From contig MU400508.1 of assembly GCA_022578965.1 (NCBI GenBank), forward strand, positions 620,001-684,000: DNA of 64,000 nucleotides. The letters run 5' to 3'. Numbering within the stretch: position 1 is the stretch's first letter; every line of letters begins with the position of its first letter. The notes under the pieces were generated by a model. That model saw only the letters and a program-made list of their open reading frames with translations. It did no database searches and had not been told where the DNA came from. Source of the stretch: Xylaria sp. FL1777 (taxonomy: Eukaryota; Ascomycota; Sordariomycetes; Xylariales; Xylariaceae). Shown here in pieces: positions 10,551 to 22,119 of the stretch. A program made the translations under genes and the position numbers.

Positions 10551-13500
10551 TCTTTTAAGTAGTGACTTGACTGGCGATAGTGGACAAAAGAGGACGGGTT
10601 AGATACAGGTATAGAGCCCAAGATGATGTCTATAGCGCCGCTGTTGTTTAGCACCAATTAATAATGATACAGCTGTAGATGAAAATAGGGACTGCCAACT
10701 TAGAAAAGATTATGTACTTTAGAAATGTATACCTCTTATTTAAGTCACTAACCATCGCAGACAACAAATCCTTATGAAGAGGTCGAGCTTCTATTGTCTT
10801 GAAGAAACATATCAAGCAGGTAATCCCCCATGAAACAGCCTGTGCATACGTAATCAGCCCAATAGACATATTGTATGAATAAATTCACATATAATGCCCC
10901 TTCTGTTGTATAAAATCACTCATTTCTTCCCCGCGGCGGATTGTCGAGCTTGATCCTCATTTGAGCTGCATATTCGAGCTGGATAGACAAACTCGCTCAA
11001 CATTCACGGAGGCATAGCACGATCTGTTTCCGCCGAGTCTTAGATAACTTACTCAAACATGCTCAAAACCAGAGCCGATTCGGCCGATCATGTTACCTAG
11101 CACTGCGACTAAATGCAAGGACCCTGCAGCCAAGACGTATTAAACTGCAATGTTACCGTCACTGTAAAGGTCAAAACGTAATGGATATATTACTAATTTG
11201 GTGGAGTATGAACTGGTCAGGTATCAAGAACGCGCAGCAAGTAAATCTATTCTCACTGGGATATGATAGAGATTTCACTATAAACAGCGCCAGGTGCAGC
11301 GTTACAGCACGCTTGGTTTGGCTCTCAATTAACTGTAGCGAACATCTTGGTGGGTGTTCTCAAGATTGGTGTATATCTGACGATGAAGAGCGCCACGCTT
11401 ACAACGTCAACAATACTAGCTCTTTATACAACGACGCAGCATGAGTGAGCTATGTAAAAATGTAAAGTATCTCAGTAGCCGTTATGGTATGTACCTAGGT
11501 ATGCAGAGCCCCTCATTTCCCCTGACAACCCCTGCTTCCTCGGGCAATAAGCTTTCAATGTCAGCATGCTTCCAATTTAGGACATCAATGTACGTCCGAG
11601 CCATTGTTCCAATACATAGAATTTATACCAGGGCCTGAAGCGGAAAGATTACTTGTAGCCTGAAGGTGAGCAAGTTCAAGATGGACGGAGACCCCTCCGA
11701 AATTTTGCGTTGTTCATTTGTCATCAGCAATGATGACACGGTCTTATAATCTAAGATCTCTAGCATATGATACGCACTCAGAGCATATCTTCTTTTACCG
11801 ATTGTCTCCAAAGCCAAGGTAGAAAAGTATTGTGGTAGTTTTTCCAAGATCAATTTTGCGGCTACCAAGATGACTAGCATATCATTTGCCCCTGGACATG
11901 CCAAATTGGGCCAATGTCTGAAAAACTGACTCTCCCGTTCAAAAGTGCGGCAGTCCTGCTAGTTCTATTGTAACATTCCACACTGTTCAGTATTAACCGC
12001 CTAGGTCCTGACTATGCAAAGAGTGAAGTTTATGAGTGCTAGATGATGAAAACAAAACTACAGTTCTGCTGATTCCCCTAGTCTTAAAAGGTTATGTTCT
12101 ATATAGTTCCATGACAGCTGTTAAATGGGTACACTACATACAGTAAACATAATGAGATAGTAAGTCGTAGTACTACGTATAATGATTATATAAGTTATTG
12201 ATTAATTCCCAATCTCCTCTATTACATGAGAAGTATCCGGGGTAAATACATGAAATATCTTTACTCATTGCTTACAAAATCTTATAGTAGTTTAAATAAA
12301 GGCTATTTAATATGTATTTCGTTATTAATAGCAATATATTTTTATTATTTTCACCTACTAGACACTCTCTGTTTACCTTAAGATTTAAATATTACTAAAC
12401 CTTGAGAACTGCCACTTAACTTCTTCATCAGTAATCAATAAATGCCCCTTTATTTTCTACTATATATATTTCTAACAAGTGCTTAGTTTTAACTCGGCCT
12501 CTGCCTAATATAGCGCATCGCAGACCGTTTTATCCCTTCTACATTTAAAATAAGCACCCCAGGTAATTCCCTCAAAAAGCATAATAGTTAATTAAGTCTG
12601 GCATGGTGTTTCCCACAGGTCCGAAGCTATTACCTAGGGGAATCCTTTAGGTATGACGTCAAAATGCTTGTAAATGTGAGTGAGCATCTAGTATTACCTC
12701 CCGAGAGAGAAATATCGATAAAATATTATGCAACCCCCCAGGCGCTTATCACACATCATCCTTCGTTACACGATGAGATAAGCGAATCACCCTTGACCAC
12801 TTGATAAAGAAACGATTTGCCACCGATGTGGTAGGGTAGCATCGAAGAGCCTCACATTCATAGCTGAATGACATGTTATACATATTGTGCTGTTTCTAAA
12901 GGGTGCGAGGCATCCAAATGTGTTAACATCTTATGAAAGCATTCGAGATCTAAGATCTTAAGAACCTCAGACACTGTAATCGTAGTATCTACCCCTTTAA
13001 ACAGCTTATATAACTTATCAAACTCATGTACAATAAAACCCGAAACCCGAACCCCGAATCATACGCTGTTCTTCAAACGCAGTTGTTTCTATAGATCAGG
13101 TGATGGTTGATACCGTGATGATAACCGCTTATGGCTAGAATAATGGATTTAACGATATTAGGTTCGCTCAGTTAGCAAACCTGTTCGAGGATTACTAATG
13201 GATGTTATCTTGTATGTTAAATAGGGACCAGCTAGTTACACGTACACGTACACGGCAATACAGATAGGAGACCCAGATATATCGCGGGGTTCTTAGTGTG
13301 TACATGCCCGATTGGCTAGGACCTACAGAGCCAAGACAACTTTGTCGTAATGATTAGATACGCAGTATACGCTAAGCTATCTTCTCCGAGCTCTATTGTT
13401 CCTCAGCTTCTAATACCTTTTGGGGCAGCTCTCGCCGCTTTACTGTCTTAGAATCAGTTCCCTCATCGTGTCCAATGGTATTGTACCCTATCAGCTCATC

Positions 13501-13817
13501 TGTGGCTTCTTATCATGGGATCATACCATGTCCGAATTCCGGAGATCTTCATCGAGTGTCTTTATCTCTGGGACTCAACATTCATCCCTCCGGCCGATTA
13601 AGACGTCTTCAATGACATTGAGGAGTCGTGCTCTTAGTGACCTGATTGCGATGCGCCCTGTCATAGCGGCAATCCTTGATTTCTTCCATCTCGTTACCTC
13701 ACTTTCATGTGATTAGTAGTACAAGAGTCTATTTTGTATCGTGTAGCAGAGATCATCAGTGTCTTACTCTGTTCTTCGCGCAACATATACTCACGTTGAA
13801 CCAACCACATATACATA
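10551..13817. other. Long AT-rich, gene-poor stretch
   Basis: No intact gene is supported over about 3.3 kb. A 93-codon minus-strand frame (11623-11904) and a plus-strand frame at 13420-13716 look vaguely protein-like but carry no motif I can name. The segment about 12100-12500 is especially AT-rich, as expected for RIP-affected or relic DNA, though no repeat family is recognisable. One TACCTAGGTA copy is at 11492. Confidence 0.45.
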
Positions 13818-15559
13818 ATGATGACGATAACTCTAGCTTGGCCGGCCCTAGCTTTTTGTCTGTCTGTTATAGCGTTTCTGGCATTTGGATCATCTCAAAA
13901 AGATGTGATTCTTAGGAGGTTTGGATTTACCAGAAGCTTAAATCGTCCTAGTACCCCGACATTGGAAAAGCAGCCACTTTCGAAGTCACTGGCCTCATAC
14001 GCCTCTAATCTTGTAACAGCATTCCCACCTTCCCAGAGGGATCAACTCAAGGAGCTGGTACCGGGTCTATCATTGGCGCAGCAGAAAGCACTGGGTGACA
14101 TATCTTTTAACCAGGCGACGTTTAAGCGCTCGTTGTTGAGATTCGGAGAAGACTACAATAAGGTAGATTACTCAAAGTACGTCTACTCTGGATTCTCTAC
14201 CCGAGAGATCAAGGTGCTGGGAGATTTTCCTGATTATTCAACACTCTCAGGCGTCCCGACGCCTAGCCCCTATCTTGAGTTCGATATCAACAAGGCCAAG
14301 CCTCGTCCATATAGACCTTTCAGGTGGCCATATCACCAGACGATGTGTACGAATGCCGGGTCCCGTTTCCTAGCTATACAGCTACTCCAGTGCTAAGAAT
14401 TATAATATAGCTTTGACGAAATTAGAGCCTGACTGGTGGATCGAGCTGGAGTCTACGTTAGTAATCTCAGATTCATTTTCTCCTTTAGCGAGCTCTAGGG
14501 AGTAAAGCTTCCCGCTGCTTAGAATACTATGATCAATCTCAGAAATGGCAGTAACTGACTCTAGATCCTTTAGTTACAAAGAGCGCATCGCCCAGCGGAA
14601 GAGCCTGTACGCAAAGCATGGCCAAGCAGTATTGCAATGGCTCCCTGGCTCTGAATTGGCGTGTAAGGAGCTCATGGAGATGGCCATTCAGTTCATCTGC
14701 GCCCGGTATCCCCAGTATTTCGCGCTATCAGAAGATAGGCTATGGCTCGAGAACAAGATCCTAAATGTCAGAGCGAATATTCGGGAGAAGCATCCCCTTT
14801 TTGTCCTTCTAGATCACATTCCCGAGGACTTCGCCATCACATTACGCGACCCGGACACCGGTTACTACGTGTTCCGCGCAGGAATAATTTGCTCCGCGAT
14901 CGGCTGGAACTTGGCGAGTAAAATCGGACTCAAGTTAGATGAGATTCACCAACCTGTTCCCGACTATAAGGAAAGGATGAAGTTTAGCATGGATCGGTAG
15001 GCTCCCTTGACCTTGTAGAAAACCAGCATCAACTCCGCTTCCCTGCTTCGAAGGCAACAGACGGCCCATGATACTGATGTTTCCTCGCAGCTTCTTCTCA
15101 AAAATGCCGACTAGCAAGCCCATACAGCGGGGGTCCTGGGATCTAGAGGTCGATAAACCTCTCTTCATGCCGCCAGGAGGCGACCGGCATTCCCAAGATG
15201 AGAACCTCACGCCCTCCAGGGTGCACCTACGTGTAGATTGGCAGACCTTACGGCGAATACCGCTTTCCGGGGGGATTGTGTTCAACTTCAAAGCACTCTT
15301 CACACCAATAGAGGAGTTCCGAGACGAAGCCTATATACCGAGTCTGCTTCTACAGGTTTTGCACCACGCCAAAGAGAATCTGATGAAGTACAAGCACGCG
15401 CCTCATATGAAACACCTCGTTGTTCCACTTCTTAAGCAATACGAGATGGAGCAGAAAGCATCAGGATTGATGGATAAGGACTGGGATGCCCGGACCTTGG
15501 ATGAACATCCTTTGTACCCGCAGTGGGAGAAGAAATGGCATGCTCAGCAGGGATTCTGA
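13818..15559 (+). CDS. DUF3445 / HODM-alpha-like haem-dependent oxidative demethylase family protein
   Basis: Four exons (13818-14346, 14411-14456, 14574-14996, 15091-15559) total 1467 nt, 488 aa, closing in frame. The splice choices restore family motifs: HQTMSLTKLEPDWW across intron 1, ELESTYKERIAQRK across intron 2 and SMDRFFSKMPTSKP across intron 3. Donors are GTACGA, GTTAGT and GTAGGC. The first 20 or so residues form a hydrophobic anchor, so the protein is probably membrane-bound. The body is the fungal DUF3445 family (related to the alpha subunit of haem-dependent oxidative N-demethylase, which removes methyl groups from dimethylamine): WPYHQTM, GSELACKELMEM, ARYPQYF and LRVDWQTLRRIPLSG are landmarks. 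The substrate of fungal members is not known to me. The gene marks the border between the relic-rich left region and the NLR island. Confidence 0.85.
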
Positions 15560-15951
15560 GTTGCGACGCGACTCAACAGGTAAATAAGACATTCACTGAT
15601 GAAGCCAGAGTGAAGAAGTAGGAAACGAATTAAATAAGGAATTCAACTTGAAAAATCGGCCGCTTCCGCTTCAGAAACATGTTCATATTGCATACAAACG
15701 TTGGAGAGTTAGCATGAAAGCCTTCGGCGGTGGGAGTTTTGGGATCCGAAAACGGAAACCTCCATACATTTATATGGCACTGCCTGATGGGAATGGACGT
15801 AGATCTTTTTCGAGTCAATAGGCAACGGCGAGTCTCATTGAAAGGATTGAAGAATCTGCCGGACCCCGAGAACGGAAGCGGCGTAGAGAAAGAATGTCCG
15901 AAATAGTGGGCAGGCTTTCTGAACGAGATATCTGTAGTAGTGGTATACAAT
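15560..15951. other. Spacer between convergent genes
   Basis: Nothing firm. A 106-codon minus-strand frame (15630-15950) is Arg/Pro/Phe-rich with no recognisable domain and is not called. Confidence 0.45.
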
Positions 15952-17433
15952 TTATTTATCTCTCATCGTAGTGCCGTCACGCCCGAAATACTCGACGGAG
16001 CCGTAGAAATAGTTTCCCTCGTCAGTTGTTCCATCATCGGTTCCGTTAGGATTGCGCCACACCTGCACAAGATCCGCAAGGGCTGCTTTCATCTCGGATA
16101 TGGGTTGGCGCTTCTCTGGCAGCTGTTGCGCCGTCAAACCGTCCTGGTCTCGTGCCGTCGCATCCTGACCCCTGACATCGACGTCGGTGAGAGTCCGCAT
16201 CGTCTCCAAGTTCGCAAAATGCGTCGCATAATGCAGCAGTGCATGCTTTCTACTGTTGATGTGGGTGGTATTAGCACCGAGGTCACGCAGCAGATCAAAA
16301 GCCTCTTTTGCATTGCCCGCTATAGCGCTTAAGAGCGGTATTTCCCCGAGGCATTTTATCAGCTGTAGGCTGACCCTAGCATCGCACAGATGACATGCCA
16401 GGCCCACGGCGTTATAGAATGTCGTATGCCACAAAGGCATTTTGCTGGTGAAGGGGCCCATTGATTGGACATCCCGTCCCAACATCAATTAGCCTGCAGC
16501 CGATGGCGGCAGCATTCATCTCAGCCCCCAAATGAAGACTCGAGGACCCGTTCTTGCACATAGCGTGGCATCCGCTCCGGCAAGGCGAACTGTATCGATG
16601 CAGACTTCCTTCCGCCGCGCGATGCAGTGTAATATGCCCAAGGCGTCAACCTCGTTGACTTCGGCGTCAGCATCAATCAGAGCTCTGACGGCCGCCACGT
16701 TGCCGTGATTGGGGGCATATATTAGGGGAGTTCAGCCAATCCGGTCCTTCGCATTGAGCTGACTATGGCCTGTTGGTGAGTCATTGTATTGCGAATGGCA
16801 ACGAGTTCGCTCCTAGTTGCCTGAGAGTTGCTGTGGGCAGTTTGGGTAGCAACTTGAGCTGACGCTTGGGCCTATTCAATCCTAATCCGGACATCATGAA
16901 GCTCGAGCTTAATACGACTCTCTAATGAACTACACCCCGTAGGTAAGCGGATTACTAGCTGCAATGTACGTCATCGGCGAGACGCTTAGATGTTATGTGT
17001 GTACTTACGGGTTATGGGTAACTATCAACTCATTCATCCTGTCGCGCACTGTATTAAGCATGCCCTTCAACTTGGTCGTACGTCTTTTCTTCCGTAGCTA
17101 TCGGAATCCCTCGGTTAAGGAGTTCCCCATGCTTAGCATTGCAACAAGAGATTCCAGGTCCTCAGGGATCGGCCGAGCACTGTTGAGTCGGTCGTTAACA
17201 GCAGCAAGAAGGCCGCATCATGTTGAGAGTCGCCGAGGCCTTCCACAGCCTGCCGCGACTCGTTGAACCTCTCCAGGACAACACCGATCTCCGTGGTCTC
17301 GTTAGACAGAGCCAGGATCAAGTTGGGGGCATCTTTGAACTCCAAGACCAGGCTGTGCAGTTTGATGACGTCCTAACAGCTACATCGGCTAAGCCCACTG
17401 CACTCGCAAGGATGGAAAAGGGGTCGAAACGGC
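15952..17433 (-). pseudogene. Decayed STAND/NLR-like gene: fungal N-terminal helical domain plus ankyrin repeats
   Basis: Reading the minus strand from 17433, FDPFSILASAVGLADVAV matches the start of the helical N-terminal domain of many fungal STAND proteins (usually MDPxSI); the initiator Met is gone. One base is missing after about 17370, and the domain continues in the next frame as LHSLVLEFKDAPNLILALSN (17345-17133). A second shift follows near 17190, after which a third frame gives DRLNSARPIPEDLESLV. A linker with ATQTAHSNSQATRSELVAIR lies around 16750-16850. Ankyrin-like units follow: VRALIDADAEVNEVDALGIL (16698-16516) and SAIAGNAKEAFDLLRDLGAN with LHYATHFANLETMRTL (16488-15952), separated by stops. 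At least three frame breaks make a live product unlikely. It lies tail-to-tail with the DUF3445 gene and next to the intact effector gene of the island. Confidence 0.7.
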
Positions 17434-17691
17434 ACTCTGGTGCCAATGGCGAAATGGAGCGCTGGCGGTTGTAGGAGGCGGAACCCGAGGTGTTGGATTT
17501 AACACTAGGTAGGCTAAGGGGTGCTAGATTACTTACGCAATAGGGGCTGTTGACCCACAAATAACAGTTACTGTAGATGCCTGGTGGATATAACTTTAAT
17601 CCGACAACTACCTAAGATTGCTATAAAGTTCCAGCAAAATAAGGGGTACTAGGTAACAATACATGTACGTTAGGTACCTAAAGCCAGTGCC

Positions 17692-18964
17692 TTAAGCCTG
17701 CCTATCAGTAAGAGCATAACGCCCGAGAACAGCCTTCATTACAGAGGCTGCCGTCGCTGCGGCAAATGGCTGCCACTTCTTGTTCTTATGGCTATCGGCG
17801 TAGTCGCAGATCCCTTTGATGATAATACATGGAACTTCATCCCAGGCACCAGCGCCTTCCATCTCGAACGCGATCACCTTTTGCCGCTCCGCGAGCTCGT
17901 CACGGCGTTCGCCAGACTTCATAACCGTGTCCCCGGATGCTATGGGCCCGATGAAGATCGCAGGACACTGCATTTCATCCGATGTTAGACTCTGCTTCAC
18001 CTCTAGAAGATGCCTGGCCACCAGCTGGCTCTCGTCGCAGTTCAGTTCGGCACAGGGCGCTCGAGCGGCCGCCTCACAATAGCTGTCGCTCTCCCCTTCA
18101 CATAAAGCACACGATTGTGGTGCTCGATGTTTATGTCTGTAGGTCGCCGCGAACAGCTTGTCTTCGACCGCGCCAGGATACTCATAAGCGTGCTGCCGAC
18201 CCCTGCGAGTGGCTGCGCGCTGTAGATCTTTGAGATATTCGCCGGCCTTCTTCTGCAATCGCTCCCTTCCGAGCTCAGTCTCAAAGCTAGCAATCAGACT
18301 ACGAATGTCTTTGTTCGCTCGGCCCAGGTTGTCATCGACAGTATCCTTGGTTACGAACTTGTTAGGGTACTGTCGACCGAAGTCAAATTGAATGACAGTC
18401 TTGCTGATGATTACATCACCCAAGAGCGCTTCGTGTGCGGCTGTTCTCGGCACACCACCACAGATTCCCACCAGAAAAACAAGCTTCAGCCTTGAGTAGC
18501 TCGACCGCAAACTGGCGGCAGTACCGGCAGCAGTGGCCTTTCCCATGTTAGGGAGTGCGAGCACGATATTATGGTTCCCAATACGCCCAGTAGTATAGGT
18601 GTTTGCGTCGCCAGGTGCACGTCCATACAGATCGCCATCGGCGTCCCAGAATTCGTCGAATTGCAAGGCAACGGCGTCATATTCGAGGGGCAGAGCGCAA
18701 ATGAGGGCTATTCGAAAATCTTCGCGACTAGAGGGTCGGTGGGGATTCAACATTGCGGTTTTAGGCTCTTTTCCCTTGGAGCCTTCGGAATGAACTATGT
18801 GGATCAGTGATATATTATGTGCACACTACTTAGATATCATTACCTGTGCATCCATAGTAGTTATTTTGGGTGCCAGAACCATTAAGATTGGATTGAGGCC
18901 CATTGCCAGTTGCAATAGTCTGTGAACCCGTGCCAGTATTACTTATGGAAATGTTTGAACTCAT
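17692..18964 (-). CDS. Nucleoside-phosphorylase-fold (PNP_UDP) putative effector with N-terminal amyloid-like motif
   Basis: Exon 1 (18964-18844) encodes 40 aa made almost only of a Gly/Asn/Gln repeat, including GNGPQSNLNGSGTQNNYY. A 49-bp intron (GTAATG donor, CTGAT branch, ATAG acceptor) leads to exon 2 (18794-17692); the total is 407 aa in frame. A later acceptor giving exon start 18767 also keeps frame (398 aa). Exon 2 is a purine/uridine phosphorylase-type domain of the kind found at the front of fungal NLRs: FRIALICALPLEYDAV, NIVLALPNMGKATAA, VFLVGICGGVP, the Cys-rich insert (CALCEGESDSYC), FIGPIASGDTV, and IAFEMEGAGAWD. Here it has no NACHT domain; instead an NLR with the same motif starts 475 bp away on the other strand. 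By analogy with HET-S-type and sigma-type systems, the NLR would template this protein into an amyloid and activate it; that role is inferred. The phosphorylase core looks intact. Confidence 0.85.
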
Positions 18965-19438
18965 CGTTGTGGCGGAGAAGGGAGAGGTGTATATCTAGCA
19001 CGGTTCGTTCCTCACGGGATTCACGGCGTCCTTTTTGCGTGATAGCTGTTGCCAGCCACTACAGTAGAAGTTTAGAAATTGCACTGAATCAGAATATTGT
19101 CCACATCCCCTTATTTCTTTACTTCAAGCAAAGGGTTCCTTGGGTCCTAACAGTCTACGCAGCTCCCAAGAAGTGCAAATTGCCCTGTCGGGTCTTCGAC
19201 AAGACTCGACCGCTTACGCGTGCTGCGGTCTAGTTAGTCAGGCAGTGCGCTGCAGGAGGACGCCACATTCAAATGAGGGGGGGGGTCAGCCTAACATAAA
19301 CACCACCCTATCTAGTTTTGGCGTTCGGCTTTTGCAAAGTCCAACTACTTCATCGAACTCGTGAATCACTTATTCATCTGCCCATCTAGTGGCTCTTGAC
19401 AGGCAAGATTTCTGGAGAGTTCAACCGTATCGACCTCG
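18965..19438. promoter_or_regulatory. Shared intergenic region of the divergent effector/NLR pair
   Basis: These 474 bp separate the two start codons and must contain both promoters. A G-rich run lies near 19277. No specific site is identified. The head-to-head layout would allow joint control of the pair. Confidence 0.5.
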
Positions 19439-21701
19439 ATGCCTCCTGACACTTTCGTTGAGAACGACGGCTCCGGCCCCCAAAATGTCGTGGCTGGCTG
19501 CGGGCCACAGTCAAATCTACATGGTGCTGGGACGCAAAACAACTACTACTATCCGCGTATGGGCAACATCCATCGGAAACTGAGCGTTGTTGAATATTAA
19601 TCCACGGTAGCATCCGAAGATCCGCAAGCCAGAGAGAGAGAAGAGAAAAGAAAGGAAAAGGTAGAAAAGAGAAAGGAAAAAGAAAGGAAAAACGAAAAAG
19701 AAGGTTTGTATCGTGTTGTATTCGAATCCACTGCACACCTCTTTCCAGAAAAATGACTCCGAGGTAGAGCGAGTGCTAACGAGTACAGAGTGTCTCGCTC
19801 CCTTAGCTTTCCCAACATGGACACTCGACGGCAAAATATAGACGACGCCCATCCAAACACTTGCGAATGGTTGTTTAGCACCACCGAATTCCGGGAGTGG
19901 CGGGACCGTCACGACCTATCAACCCACAATGGAGTGCTCTGGATAAAAGGGAAGCCGGGAGTTGGCAAATCGACGTTGATGAATCACACCTTATCCTATT
20001 GCGAGAGGGTTTTCTGCGACCACCTAATCGTGGCGTATTTTTTCAACGCCTCTCGAAAAAAACCCACTGGGGATGATGCGGTCGATCGTATATCAACTCA
20101 TCAAAGACGATACACTATACAACGTCTTCCTCGATCTTTATCGAGAGAAACGAAGGATATACGGCAAAGGGCGGTTTCAGTGGCAGCAATCCGAATTGGA
20201 GAAGTTTGTACAATCAATAACCAAAGAGCCGCCGCCGCAGTCGAAGCCCCTGTTGTTTCTTGTCGACGCGCTAGATGAATGCGACGAGAAAGAAGTGAGA
20301 GATGTCGTCGGTTTTCTGGAAACACTGAGTATCAATGCCTCCCGTGCCAACGTCGAGCTACGAATTTGCCTCTCTAGTCGGCATTACCCCCGTGTTAGTA
20401 TTCAGAGCCTCGAGCTAACGGTGGAGAAGAACCATGGACATGATATGGATATGACCGCTTATGTCAAACAAAAGCTATACATAAAGAGTATTCATATCAA
20501 GAATCAGATACTGGAGAAGGCGGACGGCATTTTTCTGTGGGTTGTTCTTGTTGTCGCCATGCTTAATAAAGCATGCGACGATGGCCGGGTCGAAGATGTG
20601 CCAAATATTTTGAACGGGGTACTAAAAGACCTAGAAGGGCTATTTCTCACTCTCTTGGACAAGGGCGACTCTGACAAGGCCGAGCTTGTCAGCATGGTCC
20701 AATGGGTGCTGTTCAGTGAGCGGGTTTCGACGCCGAAAGAGCTCTACATCGCGACTGTGGGCGAATCGCTTCCCTCCAACGACATGATCAAACGACGTAT
20801 TATCAGTTCGCCTAAAGGCCTTATAGAGGTACGCACGTCTTTTAACAGAGAATTCGTACAGTTCATTCATTTGTCGGTCCGCGACTTCCTATGTCGAAAC
20901 CGGAGGCTCGAGAAACTGGACCCAACGCTAGAGCCAGACGCCATCAGCGCCAGCCAAGCCCGTTTGTGGGCCTCCTGCTGGTCTTATATCAAGCACCTAG
21001 ATCCGATGTGTATATGGCGGGGTTCTCTTCCATTTTTAGAGTACGCAACGTGTTACGTGTTCTGTCATGCAGATAAAGCGCTACCAAATGATACTGTCAA
21101 CGAAAAGCTGGACAGGTATATTATACAGTGGCTGGCATCGCGATGTAAGTGGCTTCAATGGCTGATAGATATAGTCAGGCTTTTCGACATACGCCACCCA
21201 CTCTCCACCATCCGGGGCCGTGTAGATGACCTAGAGCTTATTCATCTATTAGCACATACCCCATACCGAAACCTGGTGCAGACCGTTCTCGCCGGAGGTG
21301 CTGATATCAACGCGCGATGCGGGACGTTTGGTAGCGCGTTGGAGGCTGCTTCCCTCTATCAAAATATTGAGATGGTAAAGTTCTTACTCGAACGCGGCGC
21401 CCACATTGATGCCCAATCTGGAAAGTATGGTACTGCATTATGTGCTGCTTGCTGTTATAGGAAATACAAATCAGCAAAACTATTGCTTGAGCATGGCGCC
21501 AACGTGAATATCCAAGCCGGAGAGTATGGTACCCCGTTACAGGCTGCCTCTTATCAAGAGCATCACGAATTAATAAAACTATTGCTTCAGCACGGGGCCG
21601 ACGCAAATATCCAAGCCGGAAAGTTTGGTACTGCGTCAGAGATGTGTGAGATCACAGCATTGCTCTTCAAAAATGACGCCAAGTATGAGCCATCTGTTTG
21701 A
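19439..21701 (+). CDS. NACHT-ankyrin NLR with N-terminal amyloid-like motif; frame broken in an A7 run
   Basis: Exon 1 (19439-19556) encodes a 39-aa Gly/Gln/Asn segment including GCGPQSNLHGAGTQNNYY. Splicing GTATGG at 19557 to ACAGAG at 19789-19790 enters SRSLSFPNMDTRRQNID, the usual lead-in to a fungal NACHT. Walker A is GKPGVGKST. After NASRK the frame fails: the A7 run at 20056-20062 puts the next 542 codons (from GMMRSIVYQL at about 20070) one base out. With A6 the gene would close at 675 aa. The second part has Walker B LLFLVDALDEC, the NACHT helical region with FVQFIHLSVRDFL, and four ankyrin-like repeats of about 33 aa (AGGADINARCG, ERGAHIDAQSG, EHGANVNIQAG, QHGADANIQAG). Neat conservation on both sides suggests a very recent break, a sequence error, or slippage. 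The role would be recognition and effector triggering in incompatibility or defence. Confidence 0.85.
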
Positions 21702-22119
21702 TATGTTCATTAGCGCATCAGATGGTCCTCAAGAGGACTCGGGTACTACCATCACATGGGGACTATAATTCTCCCCAGCCGTACCAAGTGTGATGTTGTT
21801 GAGTGTCACAGTCGACGGCCGCTGTTGGAACTGCTATGTGAGTCTCGGAGGCTCTGTTCTCCTTTCTATTCAACGGCGTTATCTTGGTCATACATATGAG
21901 GGGATGGCGGGCGACCTAGATGGCTCTTTAACAAAGGAAAGCGGATTTGCTAGTTGAATGATAGGTATGATTACGATGAATAGGCGCTAATACTGCTGCT
22001 AGCCTAGTGTCGCGTTTATATCAATATATACAGTTGAATGTACAAACCCAGACTCAGGCCGTTCTCTCAACAAATTTCGTGGGTACACACATCGTTATCA
22101 GTCAAAGGCCTTCATCGGT
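21702..22119. other. Spacer between convergent NLR and ETF-QO genes
   Basis: Holds the two 3' ends. No other feature seen. Confidence 0.5.

Noticed and set aside
11623..11904. 93-codon minus-strand frame with hydrophobic helices
   Set aside because: Looks slightly protein-like but no family, and no neighbouring exon could be joined.
13420..13716. 98-codon plus-strand frame just before the DUF3445 gene
   Set aside because: No motif; the opposite strand is equally open with interspersed stops, so neither can be preferred.
1..15560. A complete secondary-metabolite gene cluster on the left
   Set aside because: No backbone synthase, transporter or pathway regulator is present; the P450, broken reductase and other enzymes are too scattered to call a cluster.
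15630..15950. 106-codon minus-strand frame
   Set aside because: Low-information composition; no link with the adjacent ankyrin relic in the same frame.
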